Positions 16,441 to 25,339 are shown, counted from the stretch's first letter. The stretch is DNA of 64,000 nucleotides from PHAA01 sp964457945 (GCA_964457945.1 CAYWFX010000002.1:178092-242091); one strand, 5' to 3'. The notes: generated by a model not told the origin, from the sequence alone. Numbers and translations: made by a program.

Positions 16441-18912
16441 TTAAAATGTAATACTTGAATTAACCGCGTTAACACTCGTGTAAATAAGCTGGCTGTCGCA
16501 TAACCGGGCGTTGGTAAAACTCAGCAAGCTGGTGCCTGGAGAAAGCGCACTGAAGTTTATCGTGCCCAGGGTCACCTCTCCGGTAAGACCTGATGAGTTC
16601 CCCTGTCTGGTAAGCACCAGGCTGGCTGTACCGTTGCTGTTGTCCGTGGATGAAACCACCACTATCGGAAACTGGCTAGCATTACCTGTTATGCTCAACG
16701 CCTGCAGTTTCGTCTTATCAAAGGAGATGGTCACATCCGCGCCGTAAAGGTCACTAACGTTAGACGCTTTGATCGGTATGCTGAACTGGCTGCCCGACAC
16801 ACCGGCGGTATCCAGCCATATCCGGTTGGACCCACCTCCCCCTAACGCACTCGTTGAGACAGTGATTGAAGTATTTTGGAGGACAGGTATGACCGTTGAA
16901 GGTCTGCTATCGCAGAGGTTTCCTTCCACAAAGTTGAGATTGCTGGACCCATTTCCAATAACCCTAAATGTTATGGTGCCGACTTGAAAATTACCGCTTG
17001 CTCCGGCCGTGTTGCCTTGCTTGCTGGCAATCAGGCGAACGGTACCGGCGCTGTTATCCACATCGTTGGCGATGACAAGCGGGAAGGCGGAAGTGTCGGA
17101 CTGCACGGATACCGCTTGCAGATACTGGTTGTTGAAGGATATTTTAAAACTAACTGTATATATGTCAATGGCGTTGTGCAGGACGACAGGCAGGGAGAAA
17201 ATACTCCCTCTGACAGTACTGGTATCTATTATTATAGTATTAGGCTGATATGATGTTCCGCCACCACCACCGCCGCCGCCACCGGCTGGCGTTATAACAG
17301 CAGGCGTCGTGACAGTAGGTGAATTTGTCACAGAGCTCATTAAGGTTGTAACAGAAACACCAGTGGTTTGCGACAGCGATTGGACAACGATACCGACTAC
17401 ATCGATTGTCGGCACCTGTTGCGGTTGATTCGGATTTTGCTGCTCAACCGGCGTTACAGGATTTTCGACTGGTGTCTCGGGTGACTGGATCACTGGCGCC
17501 GGTGGGGGCGGCAGGCTCTTCTGGATTTCCTGAGCTCGCTCGATTACCCAGTTTGCTACCACTACCCAGGCTTGTTTCTCAGCCGGGGTAAGCGCGGCCG
17601 CAGGTGTGGGCGGTTTGCCGCTGGTCGTAATCACGGTTGACTGTCCGGCGATAACCGGTACGGTTGTACCTCCGGATGTAACCTCAGCGTGTCCGATAAT
17701 CAGCGATGTGCTGCTTTCTCCAGTGGAAGTGACATTGTTAGCCCAGAAGGTGCCCCGGATAGCGGCAACACCCCAAGGCATGTCCACTACAACCCGTTTG
17801 CGTGCGGCGTAGGGCTCCTTCCACCAGGGCAATTCTTCATTACTGGCACTGCTGGTTTCGCCTTCAGCCAAAAGCACACCGGGGGGTATTCCCAATGAGG
17901 CCAACAGCGCGGGGCTCTTCCTGAGAGAGCTTTTACCGCTCGTGGATTGTGTTTCTCCGGTGTAGCGGCTGGCCAGGGCGCCGAAGATTCTACCGTTCTT
18001 TAGGTTGATTTCGAGTTTATCGATGGCTACGCCTGATGAGCCGTCTTTTTTCATGTAATTGAAGCCGATTGCCTTGTCGATCTTTATTTCCGCATTGGCC
18101 TCCAATTGGATGCCGCTGCCATCATCAAAACTAATCTCGGCTTGAGTTTTATCACCGGTATTGATTTTAACTCCTGCTCCTACCTTTGTCTCATCTTTGA
18201 CTATGTTGGCAACTCCGTCACTTCCGGTGATAGTCGCTTTTCCTTTTTTGACTACCAGCCTGCCTGTAAGATCGATGCTGCGAAGAGCGGGGCTTAGGGT
18301 AAACATGACACTTAAACTACGGGCCAGGTCACCCCGGCGAAATTCCCGGTCGGGTTTGAAGAGTTTGTCGGCGGATAGTTCCACCAGGCCAGCTTCAACG
18401 GCTGTCACAACTTGCCGGTAGGCCCAGTAATCCGGGCTTACGTCGCCTATGGTCATCTCTTTGCCGGAAAGGGCTCCTCCGGAAAGGTTCATTAAAAGGG
18501 TTATCGCTTCGGCCCTGGTGATAACGCCTTCCGGCTTGAATGTCCCGTCGGAGTATCCTTTGAACAGTCCGTTTTTAGTTGCAGCCTCGATTACGCCAAA
18601 GGCCCAATAATCAGTGGGTACGTCACTGAAGGTGGGGTTCCCGCCCTTAATCTCAGGTAATCCTTTAGCCATGGCCATCACTTTTGCTGCCTGGGCGCGG
18701 GTCACATTTTCCGCGGGACGAAAACTCCCGTCGGGAAATCCTTTGAATATTCCTTTATCAGTCAGGTACCGAACGAAGGGATAGAGCGGGCTATCAGCAG
18801 CAACGTCGGTAAAAGCGGATTTATCTGTTTGGTTGGCTGTATCGCCAGCGGCTGGAGCGGCTGATGCCGTCTGCAGAGGAATAGTGCAGACTAATAAAAT
18901 AGTAATTAACAA
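16441..18912 (-). CDS. SLH-anchored FecR-domain protein with two cohesins
   Basis: About 823 residues. Hydrophobic export signal, then three S-layer-homology domains (about residues 30-190: FTDVAADSPLYPFVRYLTDK, FSDVPTDYWAFGVIEAA, IGDVSPDYWAYRQVVTA), a FecR-like domain (about 210-430), a Pro-rich linker, a nine-glycine run near residue 550, and two cohesin-like domains (about 560-690 and 695-823, each with GxxFSxPxxxxN and FDxxxLQA-type strands). This is the plan of a cell-wall-bound scaffoldin. The start is uncertain: the frame opens at 18912 with TTG and a poor ribosome site, and the natural signal peptide would begin upstream (RRKYIKAF) where no ATG/GTG/TTG exists in frame. Confidence 0.85.
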   Translation of the reverse strand: MLITILLVCTIPLQTASAAPAAGDTANQTDKSAFTDVAADSPLYPFVRYLTDKGIFKGFPDGSFRPAENVTRAQAAKVMAMAKGLPEIKGGNPTFSDVPTDYWAFGVIEAATKNGLFKGYSDGTFKPEGVITRAEAITLLMNLSGGALSGKEMTIGDVSPDYWAYRQVVTAVEAGLVELSADKLFKPDREFRRGDLARSLSVMFTLSPALRSIDLTGRLVVKKGKATITGSDGVANIVKDETKVGAGVKINTGDKTQAEISFDDGSGIQLEANAEIKIDKAIGFNYMKKDGSSGVAIDKLEINLKNGRIFGALASRYTGETQSTSGKSSLRKSPALLASLGIPPGVLLAEGETSSASNEELPWWKEPYAARKRVVVDMPWGVAAIRGTFWANNVTSTGESSTSLIIGHAEVTSGGTTVPVIAGQSTVITTSGKPPTPAAALTPAEKQAWVVVANWVIERAQEIQKSLPPPPAPVIQSPETPVENPVTPVEQQNPNQPQQVPTIDVVGIVVQSLSQTTGVSVTTLMSSVTNSPTVTTPAVITPAGGGGGGGGGTSYQPNTIIIDTSTVRGSIFSLPVVLHNAIDIYTVSFKISFNNQYLQAVSVQSDTSAFPLVIANDVDNSAGTVRLIASKQGNTAGASGNFQVGTITFRVIGNGSSNLNFVEGNLCDSRPSTVIPVLQNTSITVSTSALGGGGSNRIWLDTAGVSGSQFSIPIKASNVSDLYGADVTISFDKTKLQALSITGNASQFPIVVVSSTDNSNGTASLVLTRQGNSSGLTGEVTLGTINFSALSPGTSLLSFTNARLCDSQLIYTSVNAVNSSITF

Positions 18913-18929
18913 GCTTGATACAAATGCCT

Positions 18930-19037
18930 TTATATATTTCCTTCTGTACGCAAACGTAAAGTATCACCATCCATTTTAATAATTGTATCTTTAATATCTA
19001 AGATTTTCTTAATATATTCACGAATATTTATTAACAT
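18930..19037 (-). CDS. 35-codon ORF upstream of the SLH-cohesin gene
   Basis: ATG at 19037 behind GGGGGTG with a 4-base spacer, ending at TAA 18930-18932, 17 bases before the SLH-cohesin TTG and in a different frame. The peptide starts MLINIREYIKKILDIKDT and is charged and amphipathic. It may be a leader peptide that couples translation to the SLH gene, or a chance frame. No family recognised. Confidence 0.4.
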   Translation of the reverse strand: MLINIREYIKKILDIKDTIIKMDGDTLRLRTEGNI

Positions 19038-19161
19038 AAATCACCCCCAAATTTCAAGAAATATGATAATAGTCGGGAGATAAATAGCTCCAGATATTAG
19101 CATACCAAACTTTACCAATACGCTCAACTATTTGTTCAATAGTTCTAAATTTTAATTTGTT

Positions 19162-19192
19162 CCAAAATAATAACCACCCGCTCAGCGGGCGG
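19162..19192 (-). terminator. GC-rich hairpin with T-rich tail
   Basis: Minus-strand CCGCCCGC-TGA-GCGGGTGG (19174-19192) followed by TTATTATTTTGG. It stands upstream of the SLH-cohesin gene, between that gene and the transposase remnant, and could stop read-through from the spoIVF side. Confidence 0.6.
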
Positions 19193-19203
19193 TTTGCGCC
19201 ATA

Positions 19204-19404
19204 TTCTGGCGAACTAAGTGGGTTAATTTAGGCATCTACTTCAAATATCCTGAAGAGGTCAGGAAGCTGATTTATACCACCAATACCATCGAAGGATTTA
19301 ACCTCCAACTCCGTAAAGTTACCAAAAGAAAGTCCGTTTTCCCTACTGATGATAGCCTTCTAAAAATACTGTACCTGGCTATGATGGATATAACACATTA
19401 TTAG
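19204..19404 (+). pseudogene. IS256/mutator-type transposase, C-terminal remnant
   Basis: Plus-strand translation gives YFKYPEEVRKLIYTTNTIEG then FNLQLRKVTK and DDSLLKILYLAMMDIT, the strongly conserved C-terminal block of mutator-type (IS256 family) transposases. No start, no catalytic DDE region, and a TAG at 19402 where the family continues with a KKW segment. No terminal inverted repeats found. It marks an old insertion at the edge of the surface-protein pair. Confidence 0.85.
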
Positions 19405-19484
19405 TGGATGTTCCAACATGATTTGCCAACGGTCGCTTGTACATTTATGCATCACTCACTCGTTAATAAACTTGTCTGTATAAA

Positions 19485-19536
19485 AAATCAATAAAAAGAG
19501 CCGCGATAATCATAAGAATCGGCGATATCTGCGGCT
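19485..19536 (-). terminator. Terminator after spoIVFB
   Basis: Minus-strand AGCCGC (19531-19536) pairs with GCGGCT (19499-19504); the intervening bases include a further GATATCGCCGATTC arm. Followed by CTTTTTATTGATTTTTT. Confidence 0.75.
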
Positions 19537-19590
19537 ATGATTACTGCTCATAATTCATTTACTGCGATACTCTAATTAAACCCATAGCCT

Positions 19591-20454
19591 CTAATAGCAG
19601 TCCCGCAGAGTGCTGCCGGGGCCTTTTTCCAAGTAACACTCGATCACTTCTGCTTCTGTGCGCATACCTACCAAATGATCAGCTTCATCTACCACCATAA
19701 CCACCAAATAGTAGGTAGGACGGGTGGATTCCAGGATTTTTTTCAACAGGGTAGCTTCCTGACTGACTACCTGCTGAGATGGCAGCACGCCGTTTTTGGC
19801 CAGATCGCTCTTTTTATTTATCAGATAGCGCATGAAGGCATAGGCCAACAGTTTACCTTCACGGTGTGCAGCCCAGAAAAGCAGCATGCCCACCGCCAGA
19901 TAATTCAGGCCATTTTGTTGGTAATAAATTAAATACAAACCATAAAGACTTATACCAAACGCTATGATTTTTCCTAGACTTGCGGCTCGGGCAGTAGATT
20001 TTTTGTATCCTATCCTGGCTGATAAAATGGCACGCAAAATTCGGCCGCCATCCAGGGGAAGCGCAGGGCAGAGATTAAAAATCCCTAAGAACAGGTTTAT
20101 ATTGATAAACAGGGGTAAATAAGAAGAAGCAATATCCGGACGCAGAAAATAAAAAATCCCCGCCAGGGAAAGACTAACTGCCGGACCAGCCAGGGCAATA
20201 TAAATCTCACGATCCGGTTCCAGCCCGGTAAAATCATCAATTTTAGCCTGTCCCCCAAAGGGTAAGAGTTCAATTTCAGCTACCCTTACGCCCAGAGTCA
20301 GGGCCATCAGCGCATGACCTATTTCATGAATCAGGACGGATACAAATATGAAGAGAATTTCCCAACCCAGCCCCAGGGCGGTATATACCGCACACATTAG
20401 CATGAAGAAGAGGTTAACCCGGATGCGCACCCCGGCAATTTTCCCTAACAGCAT
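19591..20454 (-). CDS. spoIVFB: SpoIVFB-like M50 intramembrane metalloprotease
   Basis: 287 residues. Site-2-protease family: zinc motif HEIGH in VLIHEIGHALMALTLG (near residue 43) and the third ligand in LPLDGGRILRA (near 135), embedded in several membrane helices, with a short CBS-like C-terminal segment. In Bacillus SpoIVFB cleaves pro-sigma-K in the mother cell. It starts 2 bases after the spoIVFA-like gene, as in the Bacillus operon, which supports the assignment. Terminator at 19485-19536. Confidence 0.88.
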   Translation of the reverse strand: MLLGKIAGVRIRVNLFFMLMCAVYTALGLGWEILFIFVSVLIHEIGHALMALTLGVRVAEIELLPFGGQAKIDDFTGLEPDREIYIALAGPAVSLSLAGIFYFLRPDIASSYLPLFININLFLGIFNLCPALPLDGGRILRAILSARIGYKKSTARAASLGKIIAFGISLYGLYLIYYQQNGLNYLAVGMLLFWAAHREGKLLAYAFMRYLINKKSDLAKNGVLPSQQVVSQEATLLKKILESTRPTYYLVVMVVDEADHLVGMRTEAEVIECYLEKGPGSTLRDCY

Positions 20455-20456
20455 AG

Positions 20457-21035
20457 CTATTTAAAAATGCTCTGGGGGTTGACCGGTCCATCCTTACCTC
20501 TCACTTCAAAATAAAAACTGTCTCCAGTTCGACCTATTAATTTGTCTTCTCCCACCTTGCTTCCTTGGTCCACCAATATCTCCTTGAGCCCTCCATATAA
20601 AGAGTAGATGTTGCCATCATGTTTAATTAATACCGTTCCCTGATTAGCTGCGCGAGTAATTTCCAGCACCTGACCACCTAAGATTGGCTTTACTGTGGTA
20701 TTATCCTTTACTTTTAGATATATACCCGAACAGAATTTTTGCTTGTGCTCTTCCTGACTCCAATGCCATCCATAGCTGTGCTCTATATCTAAAAATTCAC
20801 AGGGCTGGCGTAAAATAGTACCTGCTGAAACCGGCAGCGCATCATTGAAATCCACCGCACCAGGTATATGTACATAGCGGGAGATTAGCTTGCCCACATC
20901 ATATTTATTATCCATCATATACTCCAAAACTGGCTCAACTAGCTGCCTGCTGCCCTGCCCTGATTGCATAATCAAACCCACCATTGCCACCAGCACAATA
21001 ACCCCCAATAGCCTTAATTTAAAACTCCGCAACAT
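20457..21035 (-). CDS. spoIVFA: SpoIVFA-like membrane protein with degenerate M23 domain
   Basis: 192 residues from the ATG at 21035 behind GGTGGTGA; a TTG two codons earlier is an alternative. One N-terminal membrane helix (LRLLGVIVLVAMVGLIMQ), a linker, and a C-terminal LytM/M23-like domain (VKPILGGQVLEITRAANQGT). The usual HxH zinc motif is replaced by YSLYGG, so it should be catalytically dead, as in Bacillus SpoIVFA, which tethers and inhibits SpoIVFB. Coupled to spoIVFB (2-base gap). Confidence 0.83.
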   Translation of the reverse strand: MLRSFKLRLLGVIVLVAMVGLIMQSGQGSRQLVEPVLEYMMDNKYDVGKLISRYVHIPGAVDFNDALPVSAGTILRQPCEFLDIEHSYGWHWSQEEHKQKFCSGIYLKVKDNTTVKPILGGQVLEITRAANQGTVLIKHDGNIYSLYGGLKEILVDQGSKVGEDKLIGRTGDSFYFEVRGKDGPVNPQSIFK

Positions 21036-21152
21036 ATTCAATCACCACCCCTGGTTTTTACTAAATATATAATTCTTCGGGGAGATTTATGCCACGACAT
21101 AAGAATTGATAGAGGGCTTCAGGGTTCGGTTTTGCTGTATCATTTTTATTGC

Positions 21153-21182
21153 CCATAAAATAAGCCGCCTGTTTTGGCGGCT
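21153..21182 (-). terminator. Terminator after the DUF1232 gene
   Basis: Minus-strand AGCCGCC-AAAACA-GGCGGCT followed by TATTTTAT. It separates the DUF1232/rodA side from the spoIVF pair. Confidence 0.8.
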
Positions 21183-21267
21183 ATAACACATACATTGCTC
21201 TTTCTAGCGGGGTATCTCTTGTGAAGCTCAAACTAAGGGACAGTTCTCCTGATTAAATGCGGATGTT

Positions 21268-21693
21268 TTAATTTAAATCATACTCCATATCAATGGTTTC
21301 TTCCCTCGCCTTTTTCACAATTTTGTTGTACACCCCGCGAGGTAGGAATATACCTGTAAATTCCAGTATTTTATCGATAGTGAGCAGCAAATCATCTTTC
21401 CCATCCCAGTATGCCAAGAGCACTGAACGATCGATACTGTTCATAAACCTCTTTAGAATTAGGGCAACCAGCAGCAAATCATCAATTTGCCCCAGAAAAG
21501 GTATCGCATCAGGCAGAAAGTCCAAGGGGGAAATAACATAGGCAACCGTTCCTAGCAGCAGGGCCTTCTCCTGGGTTGACACCCCCTTATCCCCTAGCAA
21601 TCTGTAGAGCAGTTTTAAAAAATTGGGTATTAGCAAAAGCAATTCCTTTACTTTTTCTCGAGCCGACTCTTTGATCATAATTTCCGGGCTCAT
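21268..21693 (-). CDS. YkvA-type DUF1232 protein
   Basis: 141 residues. Central DUF1232 segment KALLLGTVAYVISPLDFLPD followed by a hydrophobic FLGQIDDLLLVALIL stretch. These small proteins are membrane-associated and of unknown function. ATG behind AGGAGGAG. It lies 15 bases after rodA and ends at a strong terminator. Confidence 0.85.
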   Translation of the reverse strand: MSPEIMIKESAREKVKELLLLIPNFLKLLYRLLGDKGVSTQEKALLLGTVAYVISPLDFLPDAIPFLGQIDDLLLVALILKRFMNSIDRSVLLAYWDGKDDLLLTIDKILEFTGIFLPRGVYNKIVKKAREETIDMEYDLN

Positions 21694-21708
21694 TTAACTC
21701 CTCCTTAT

Positions 21709-22845
21709 CTAAAAAACTATCTTCTTACCTCTAATATTTACGCTCAATATTAATCCTACTCCTAACATATTAGTTAGCATAGAACTGCCACCATAACTCA
21801 AAAACGGCAATGGGATTCCAGTTACCGGCATTAAACCTATAGACATACCAATATTTTCAAATATGTGGAATAGCCACATAGCGGTTATACCGGTTACAAC
21901 TAGCGTGCCATATAATTCCCGGGCGTTAAAACTTATGACCACCGCCCTTACTAACAATAGTGCGAAAAGTATAATAACCAATGCGGCTCCTAGAAATCCT
22001 AATTCTTCGCCTATTACGGCATAGATAAAATCCGTGTGACGCTCAGGCAGAAAATTCAATTGCACCTGAGTTCCGTTAAACAAACCTTTTCCCTGCCAAC
22101 CTCCCGACCCGATAGCTATCAGAGATTGGATAGTGTTCCACCCTGCTCCCCGCCCTCCCTGTCCATCCTTGTAGGGATCAATAACTACCGTAAGCCTATT
22201 AAATTGATAAGGATCCAGGGGCAGCCACATATTGAACTTAAAATGCAAAAATAGCATCAAAGCAATAAAGAGTAAACCTCCTGCTATGAGCTGGAATAAT
22301 AAACGTGAGTTGGCCCCGGCGACAAACATCATGATAACAGTAATAGCTATATAAACCAGGGCTGTGCCTAGATCAGGCTGCATCATTATGAGGGCAAATG
22401 GAGCACCCATATATAATAAACAAGGGAAAATCTGAGCCAAGGTATTTAATTCCCCTTTTCGACGCTGCAAAAAATCTGCGAAGGCAATAATCAACAGTAT
22501 TTTGGTGAATTCCGCTGGCTGCATTGGAGGTAAACTACCAAAGCCTATCCAGCCTGTAGTTCCCCGGACTTCCTTACCAAAAACTAACACCACAACCAGG
22601 ATTAATAGAGAAAGAATATAAAGATAAGGACTGTATTTTTCTAGCTGGGTATAGTCAAACCTGAGGATGAAAATTGCCAGCACAATCCCCACCAGCAAAA
22701 AAATTGCCTGCTTTTTCAAATAAAAATAGGCATCGCTGGTTATCCCACTACTAGCGCTGGATAAGGTCACCAGTCCAAATCCCAGTATTATAGCTAGAAC
22801 CACCAAGAAATATTTATCTAGAAATTTTAATCTTTTTAAATTCAA
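21709..22845 (-). CDS. rodA: RodA, SEDS-family peptidoglycan glycosyltransferase
   Basis: 378 residues, about ten membrane helices. SEDS signatures include RFDYTQLEKYSPYLY, QPDLGTALVYI, PERHTDFIYAVIGEELGFLG with the catalytic-region Asp, and the C-terminal MPVTGIPLPFLSYGGSS. Polymerises lipid II for cell elongation together with PBP2, encoded at 28047-30143 in the same orientation. TTG start 8 bases after GGAGG. Separated from minE by a terminator. Confidence 0.94.
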   Translation of the reverse strand: MNLKRLKFLDKYFLVVLAIILGFGLVTLSSASSGITSDAYFYLKKQAIFLLVGIVLAIFILRFDYTQLEKYSPYLYILSLLILVVVLVFGKEVRGTTGWIGFGSLPPMQPAEFTKILLIIAFADFLQRRKGELNTLAQIFPCLLYMGAPFALIMMQPDLGTALVYIAITVIMMFVAGANSRLLFQLIAGGLLFIALMLFLHFKFNMWLPLDPYQFNRLTVVIDPYKDGQGGRGAGWNTIQSLIAIGSGGWQGKGLFNGTQVQLNFLPERHTDFIYAVIGEELGFLGAALVIILFALLLVRAVVISFNARELYGTLVVTGITAMWLFHIFENIGMSIGLMPVTGIPLPFLSYGGSSMLTNMLGVGLILSVNIRGKKIVF

Positions 22846-22920
22846 GACATTATCCTCCCAGGTTCATTATAAGGGTAAGAAAATTGTTATGTCCAGTAGG
22901 CAAAAATAGGCAAGCAAGAC

Positions 22921-22950
22921 CAGATAAAAAAGAGGCATATCAAATGCCCC
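22921..22950 (-). terminator. Terminator after minE
   Basis: Minus-strand GGGGCAT-TTGAT-ATGCCTC followed by TTTTTTATCTG, between minE and rodA. Confidence 0.85.
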
Positions 22951-23005
22951 CAATTTAACAACGTATTTTTATTTGACTTGTAATTCTATCAATCTAAGCT
23001 GCGAG

Positions 23006-23284
23006 TTAAATATTTGCCGCTCGCTTTAAACCCTTAATGGGTATGTTAGCTACCAAAGCCACTGAATCATCCTCGTTTTCCAGGTTAACCAGCAGACTCT
23101 CCACATCAATGTCCATGTATTGCTGTATAACCTGGATAAGATCTTCTTTTAAGGCATTAATTAGCTCAGGCGATACCAGGCTACGATCATGAATAAGCAC
23201 CAAACGCAAGCGCTCCCGAGCTACATCCTTGCTACCCATGGATTCTTTACCAAAAAATCTGGCTATTATATCTAACAAGGTCAT
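23006..23284 (-). CDS. minE: Cell division topological factor MinE
   Basis: 92 residues, normal length. N-terminal amphipathic anti-MinCD part (MTLLDIIARFFG, ARERLRLVLIHDRS) and C-terminal topological-specificity domain (DLIQVIQQYMDIDVESLLVN). Drives pole-to-pole MinCD oscillation. Ten bases after minD; terminator follows. A MinE in a spore-former is typical of Clostridia rather than Bacillus, which uses DivIVA. Confidence 0.95.
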   Translation of the reverse strand: MTLLDIIARFFGKESMGSKDVARERLRLVLIHDRSLVSPELINALKEDLIQVIQQYMDIDVESLLVNLENEDDSVALVANIPIKGLKRAANI

Positions 23285-23294
23285 ACCTCCTTCG

Positions 23295-24095
23295 CTATCT
23301 GGCTAATGTAAGCATCCTTTTGAACCGGGCCATGATATTGGATGATTCCTGCAGAGAGTACATAGGAACCTCTTCGCCTATTATTCTTCTGGCTATCCGG
23401 CGGTAAGCTTCTCCAGCCCGAGAGATGTTACCCAATACAGCTGGTTCTCCGCGATTGGTCGAAATTACGATACATTCATCCTCTGGAACTACACCTAAGA
23501 GGTCAATTGATAGTATATCAAGAATATCGGATATATCCATCATATCCCCCTTTTTCACCATTTTGGCACGAATACGATTTACAATCAGCTTCGTGTCTGT
23601 CAAACCTGCCGCTTCCAGAAGACCCACAATTCGATCCGCATCTCGCACCGAAGATACTTCCGGGGTAGCTACTACAATGGCAGCATCCGCTCCAGCTATA
23701 GCGTTCTTAAATCCCTGTTCAATACCAGCCGGGCAATCTACCAGAATATACTCGAAATCCTGGCGTAATTCGTTGGTGAGATTCTTCATTTGATGCGGGG
23801 TAACCGCTGTCTTATCCTTAGTCTGCGCTGCTGGCAAAAGACAAAGCCCATCAAATCGCTTATCCTTGATTAAGGCCTGTTTCAGCTTACAATTACCATT
23901 AACCACATCCACAATGTCGAAGACTATTCGGTTTTCCAATCCCATAACAACATCCAAATTTCTTAAACCAATATCAGTATCCACGAGTACAGCTCTCTTA
24001 TTCATCATTGCCAATGCTGTACCAAGGTTGGCGGTAGTGGTTGTTTTTCCCACCCCACCTTTTCCGGAAGTAATAACGAAAACCCTACTGTTCAT
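23295..24095 (-). CDS. minD: Septum site-determining ATPase MinD
   Basis: 266 residues from the ATG at 24095, placed 7 bases after GGGGGG; a start 5 codons earlier is in frame but has no site. Deviant Walker A GKGGVGKTTTTANLG, switch DTDIGLRNLDVVMG, and YILVDCPAGIEQG (Walker B). C-terminal MARFKRMLTLAR is the short membrane-targeting amphipathic helix. Recruits MinC to the membrane. It begins 14 bases after the minC stop. Confidence 0.96.
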   Translation of the reverse strand: MNSRVFVITSGKGGVGKTTTTANLGTALAMMNKRAVLVDTDIGLRNLDVVMGLENRIVFDIVDVVNGNCKLKQALIKDKRFDGLCLLPAAQTKDKTAVTPHQMKNLTNELRQDFEYILVDCPAGIEQGFKNAIAGADAAIVVATPEVSSVRDADRIVGLLEAAGLTDTKLIVNRIRAKMVKKGDMMDISDILDILSIDLLGVVPEDECIVISTNRGEPAVLGNISRAGEAYRRIARRIIGEEVPMYSLQESSNIMARFKRMLTLAR

Positions 24096-24109
24096 CCTCA
24101 AACCCCCCA

Positions 24110-24754
24110 TTATATTTTTAGCTTTTCAATAACTACTTTTCCAGCCCTGATGCGTGCTAGTTCAGGATTATTGACCACAATTCTATCCCCATCCGGGGGA
24201 CGAGTAATATGATTGGCAATCCTAAGCTGGATAGGGCTCAATCGAAAGGCAGCAACTACTGAATTTTCATCTCCCAACGCCCCTGCGTGCGCCATACCCT
24301 TTAATGCTCCCATAACCAGAATGTTCCCCCCGGCAATCACTTCAGCTCCAGGATTAATATCTCCTAGAATAACAACATTTCCCCGTGTAAAAAACTTTTG
24401 CCCGGATCTTAGGTGGCGATAAATTAATGCGGTTTCACCCGGTTCCAGTAATTCATTGGCACTGGGATATGTTGCTACAGGCTTAGAAACTTGCCCCTGC
24501 CCGGAGCTTGGACTATTTCTTAATTCCTTCAGCTGTAGCCCGTGTTCCCCCAATATCGACTCTAATTCCCGCAGTTGCCTTTCCGTTAATCTCTTGCTGC
24601 CAGTATCAATACAAACCAAGTTTTCGTCTGCATACTTTTCCACGATGGTGAGACTTCTTTCTAGTTCCGTTTTCATATCCTCCAAGGAGCTGAAGCTGCT
24701 CAAGTCTATTATCATTTCTGAATTTGTGCCCCCCGCCAATACCTCCACAGACAT
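24110..24754 (-). CDS. minC: Septum site-determining inhibitor MinC
   Basis: 214 residues from the ATG at 24754, chosen for the GGGAGG seven bases upstream rather than the ATG at 24799. N-terminal FtsZ-inhibiting domain (about 1-100), linker, then the C-terminal beta-helix that binds MinD, with RSGQKFFTRGNVVILGDINP and GGNILVMGALKGMAHAGA. First gene of minC-minD-minE. Confidence 0.94.
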   Translation of the reverse strand: MSVEVLAGGTNSEMIIDLSSFSSLEDMKTELERSLTIVEKYADENLVCIDTGSKRLTERQLRELESILGEHGLQLKELRNSPSSGQGQVSKPVATYPSANELLEPGETALIYRHLRSGQKFFTRGNVVILGDINPGAEVIAGGNILVMGALKGMAHAGALGDENSVVAAFRLSPIQLRIANHITRPPDGDRIVVNNPELARIRAGKVVIEKLKI

Positions 24755-24841
24755 GGCATGTCCTCCCATCCGCTTACATAATAACTTGTCTAAGGTCATT
24801 CTTTAACTAATTACTTCTATTATTAACATATTTTTCCTCTA

Positions 24842-24890
24842 TGGAAAAACAAGACAATAGGGGAAATTAGATCTGATTTCCTCTATTGTC
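24842..24890 (-). terminator. Hairpin upstream of minC
   Basis: GACAATAG (24853-24860) pairs with CTATTGTC (24883-24890), extended by GGGAAA/TTTCC; the minus-strand side is followed by TTGTTTTTCC. It should block minus-strand transcription entering the min operon, so a min promoter would lie within about 90 bases before minC. Confidence 0.6.
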
Positions 24891-25026
24891 GTCGTTTGTC
24901 CTTTACAAAATTATTTAATTATCCGACAAGGTGTTCGACCTATTGGGATAGGTTTTTCACGCACTCTGAACCTAGGCCGAGAAAACACTGCTAATATTTG
25001 ATCAGGTTTCCAAACCGATAATGTAT

Positions 25027-25059
25027 AAGGACACAACCCATAGGAAATGTCCCCGTTTT
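25027..25059. repeat. GGACA...TGTCC hairpin, copy 1
   Basis: AAGGACACAACCCATAGG then AAATGTCCCCGTTTT. Partner of the better-preserved copy at 25263-25297. The rest of 24891-25262 holds nothing I can name. Confidence 0.5.
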
Positions 25060-25262
25060 GGATGCTCCATGGAGTTTTTTTCATTTTCACTTGGTTAAAG
25101 GCTGGTTAATAGTGTCGAAAATATTTTACCAGTTCGCTAAAATCAGACCAAACTCCCCTTATTATGATGCAGGAACCTTCCCTCACTATGTCTAATATTT
25201 AAGAAAGTTACATATAAAATTAAAATAATAATAGATGCCCAATTTAGCCCCACAAATAGTGT

Positions 25263-25297
25263 AAGGGGACACACCCTTTTATGAAATGTCCCCTTTT
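25263..25297. repeat. GGGGACA...TGTCCCC hairpin, copy 2
   Basis: AGGGGACA (25264-25271) pairs with TGTCCCCT (25287-25294) followed by TTTT, 42 bases before the c-di-GMP gene start. It could act as a terminator or attenuator ahead of that gene. Confidence 0.5.
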
Positions 25298-25339
25298 GTA
25301 CAACAGCTTGGGTAATGCTGCTATTAAGGAGATAATAAA

